Shown here one piece after another: positions 62,555-64,000 of a DNA stretch of 64,000 nucleotides; position 1 is the stretch's first letter, and each line of letters begins with the position of its first letter. The notes beneath the pieces are model-generated. The model was not told the origin of the DNA and made no database searches. It was given only the letters and a program-made list of their open reading frames with translations. The translations under genes and the position numbers were made by a program. The DNA is from Protostelium mycophagum (taxonomy: Eukaryota > Evosea > Variosea > Protosteliida > Protosteliaceae): positions 1 through 64,000 of the forward strand of contig KV921225.1 in assembly GCA_002081555.1 (NCBI GenBank). Direction: 5' to 3'.

Positions 62555-64000
62555 TCAAGCTGTCCACAGCATCTGCAGATGGTTGTTGGCGTCGGGAGAC
62601 ACACCCGCCAGGGCTGGTTGTAGATTTCCACCCGCCCACTTGCTCATCTCCCTCAGTTTACCTCCGATGTAGGAAGGGGATAAATGATAAGCGGGCTCTT
62701 TTTGAAAAATCTACTATCTTTAGAATCTCACACGAAGTGCTCGACCTACATCTCTTTCGAAATCGGAAACGAATTGATTCTCTTCAGGCTTATGTTTTAT
62801 TATGCTGATAGACCTGCAAGCTTAGCGAAAATGATTGAAAACTCCTGAGGTGAAATCACCTTGGAAAAAGGGACGCGATTTGGGCGAGATTGTTTAAAAT
62901 CGTGTTGGACTCCACATTTAACAGTGAACAGATTCCGAAAGTGTTGACTCTGATCATGTCATCATCGCTCATGTCCGGGGCGATCTGGGATTTGTCAACG
63001 GCTATCATTTGAATTTCGAATACTCACTCTTCCCGCCCAAATGGTGAAAAACAGATCGAAGGCTTGGGCAGCGTCGACACCGGGGATTTTGTGGAAAAGT
63101 CCAAGAAATTTCTGTTGGTTGAGAAGGGCGAGCCGTGACAAACTAGTGCAAAAAAATCCGAGTATATCCGTAGAAATTTCCTGGAATTTTCATTATTCTG
63201 ATAAAAAAGTAATAATAAACCTGGCTCATTGTAGAACGCCCACTGGACAAAAGACAAGTGATAAGGTGTACATATAAAGACTCTAAAAAGTCGACATTTT
63301 GGCCGTTCAAATACAAGCAGACGCCGTCGACAATCTTCAGAGCGGCAGCAACGTCGACACGTCCTCCTCGGGTGTTGTTATTCGCATCCATCTTCAAAAT
63401 GACAGAGACACACGGCACAATCGTATGCGACTGTTCCTGGAACGTTTCAATCATTTGAGACGATCATTCTCCAAGACTTACCCTCAAAAATTGTTCACGG
63501 AATTTAAAAAAGTATAGGCCAACTATATTTACAGCAGAGAAGATGTGCTCAAATTCATTGTGGTGCAATAACGCCACAATCCTTGGGTATAGTTCCATCA
63601 TCTTCTGGTATGTTGCTGCGAGATTTCAGCGAAATTTCATTGAGGATTGGAATTTTCTGAGAGTCTTCGTGGAATTTTCTGGAGATTTTACCGTCTGTTG
63701 TGGGGGTGGGTGATTGCTTGAGCAGTTCGGACCACAGAGAGAGGGCGTCTTTCATCAAGAACAAAGAATCCTCTTTACTCCCTTCCATGTCACTTTGACA
63801 CGTGTCAAAACTCGTACAAATGTCAAAGTGACAGTACTTACGTGGCATAGACAATCGCGGGAACGAAGTAGTGATAATAAGATTGGCACTCTGCCCTAAG
63901 AACCTTCAAATCGTCATTTTCATCCCATCTACAACGTTGTAAACACTGACCTGAGCGAGTTTCTTCCAGCAGATGAAAATAGAACTCTTTACGACGCTTG
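62555..64000 (-). CDS. importin-beta family protein, importin-11-like, C-terminal part
   Basis: Karyopherins carry cargo through nuclear pores using HEAT repeats and Ran-GTP. Minus-strand exons read EFYFHLLEETRSG, EGSKEDSLFLMKDALSLWSE with LLKQSPTPT, MMELYPRIVALLHHNEFEHI, DVAAALKIVDGVCLYLNGQN, SRLALLNQQKFLGLFHKIPG, AQAFDLFFTIWAGR, DMIRVNTFGICSLLNVESNT and the end YHLSPSYIGGKLREMSKWAG...LQMLWTA, stop TGA at 62,555-62,557. The pattern MxDALxLWxxLL...LxxLxPxIxxLL is the importin-11/7 HEAT signature near the C-terminus. The N-terminal part lies beyond the window edge. Family level is fairly sure; the importin-11 subgroup is a guess. Several introns contain GAAATTTC and TGTCA words. Confidence 0.6.

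Noticed and set aside
1-64000. tRNA, rRNA or other structured RNA genes
   Set aside because: I found no stretch with convincing cloverleaf boxes, snRNA cores or rRNA motifs, though short RNA genes could be missed by eye.

Overview
The window is nuclear DNA of an intron-rich unicellular eukaryote, most likely a free-living amoebozoan (a protosteloid or variosean-type amoeba is my best guess). The evidence is the gene set: a Dictyostelium Sib-like adhesion receptor, an ATG11/FIP200 autophagy scaffold, a transmembrane tyrosine-kinase-like receptor, a hybrid histidine kinase and a GH114 polygalactosaminidase. Genes have many short GT-AG introns and very short intergenic gaps, on both strands. CPAP/SAS-4-like and alpha-tubulin acetyltransferase genes suggest the organism builds centrioles and acetylated microtubules, so it may have a flagellate stage. 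The species is not provable from the sequence alone. There is one assembly gap of about 100 N near 14.9-15.0 kb.

Layout. 1-5.66 kb is a repeat graveyard: three LTR copies and integrase pieces of a Ty3/gypsy chromovirus-type element (fossil), a partly duplicated hAT DNA transposon, tandem repeats and a large inverted repeat. A 187-bp tandem duplication (5.66-6.03 kb) covers the presumed promoter and first codons of an F-box gene. 8.7-27.1 kb holds, mostly on the plus strand: a CDC123-like protein, a secreted beta-trefoil-like protein, a secreted GH114 glycosidase (minus), a CPAP/SAS-4-like centriole protein, a METTL26 (DUF938)-type methyltransferase, an HDDC2-type 5'-nucleotidase, a receptor kinase, a small unknown gene (minus), a nuclear regulator candidate and a 2-oxoglutarate/Fe(II) oxygenase. 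27.1-36.5 kb is one giant minus-strand Sib/integrin-beta-like adhesion gene. 37.0-46.9 kb holds an alpha-tubulin acetyltransferase (minus), the glycine-cleavage T-protein (plus), the ATG11/FIP200 scaffold (minus) and a LITAF-domain protein (plus). 47.3-64 kb holds a MORN-repeat protein, a secreted protein with an ADP-ribosyltransferase-like N-terminus, an FkbM methyltransferase (minus), a multi-pass hybrid histidine kinase and the C-terminal part of an importin-beta family protein (minus, cut by the window edge).

The genes do not form a pathway. Functional threads are contact with prey or substrate (Sib receptor, receptor kinase, secreted GH114 and beta-trefoil proteins), autophagy and membrane traffic (ATG11, LITAF), centriole and microtubule biology (CPAP, ATAT), and sensing (kinase, hybrid histidine kinase).

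The most unusual signal is below gene level. Several 8- to 9-base words are far too common: TCTACAACG or its complement (36 exact copies located), GAAATTTC, TTACCGYGA, GGCGGGAAA, TGACGTCA and TGTCA runs. Many introns are built almost wholly of one of these words, often ending at the 3' splice site. This looks like a genome-wide micro-repeat system tied to introns and short intergenic DNA.
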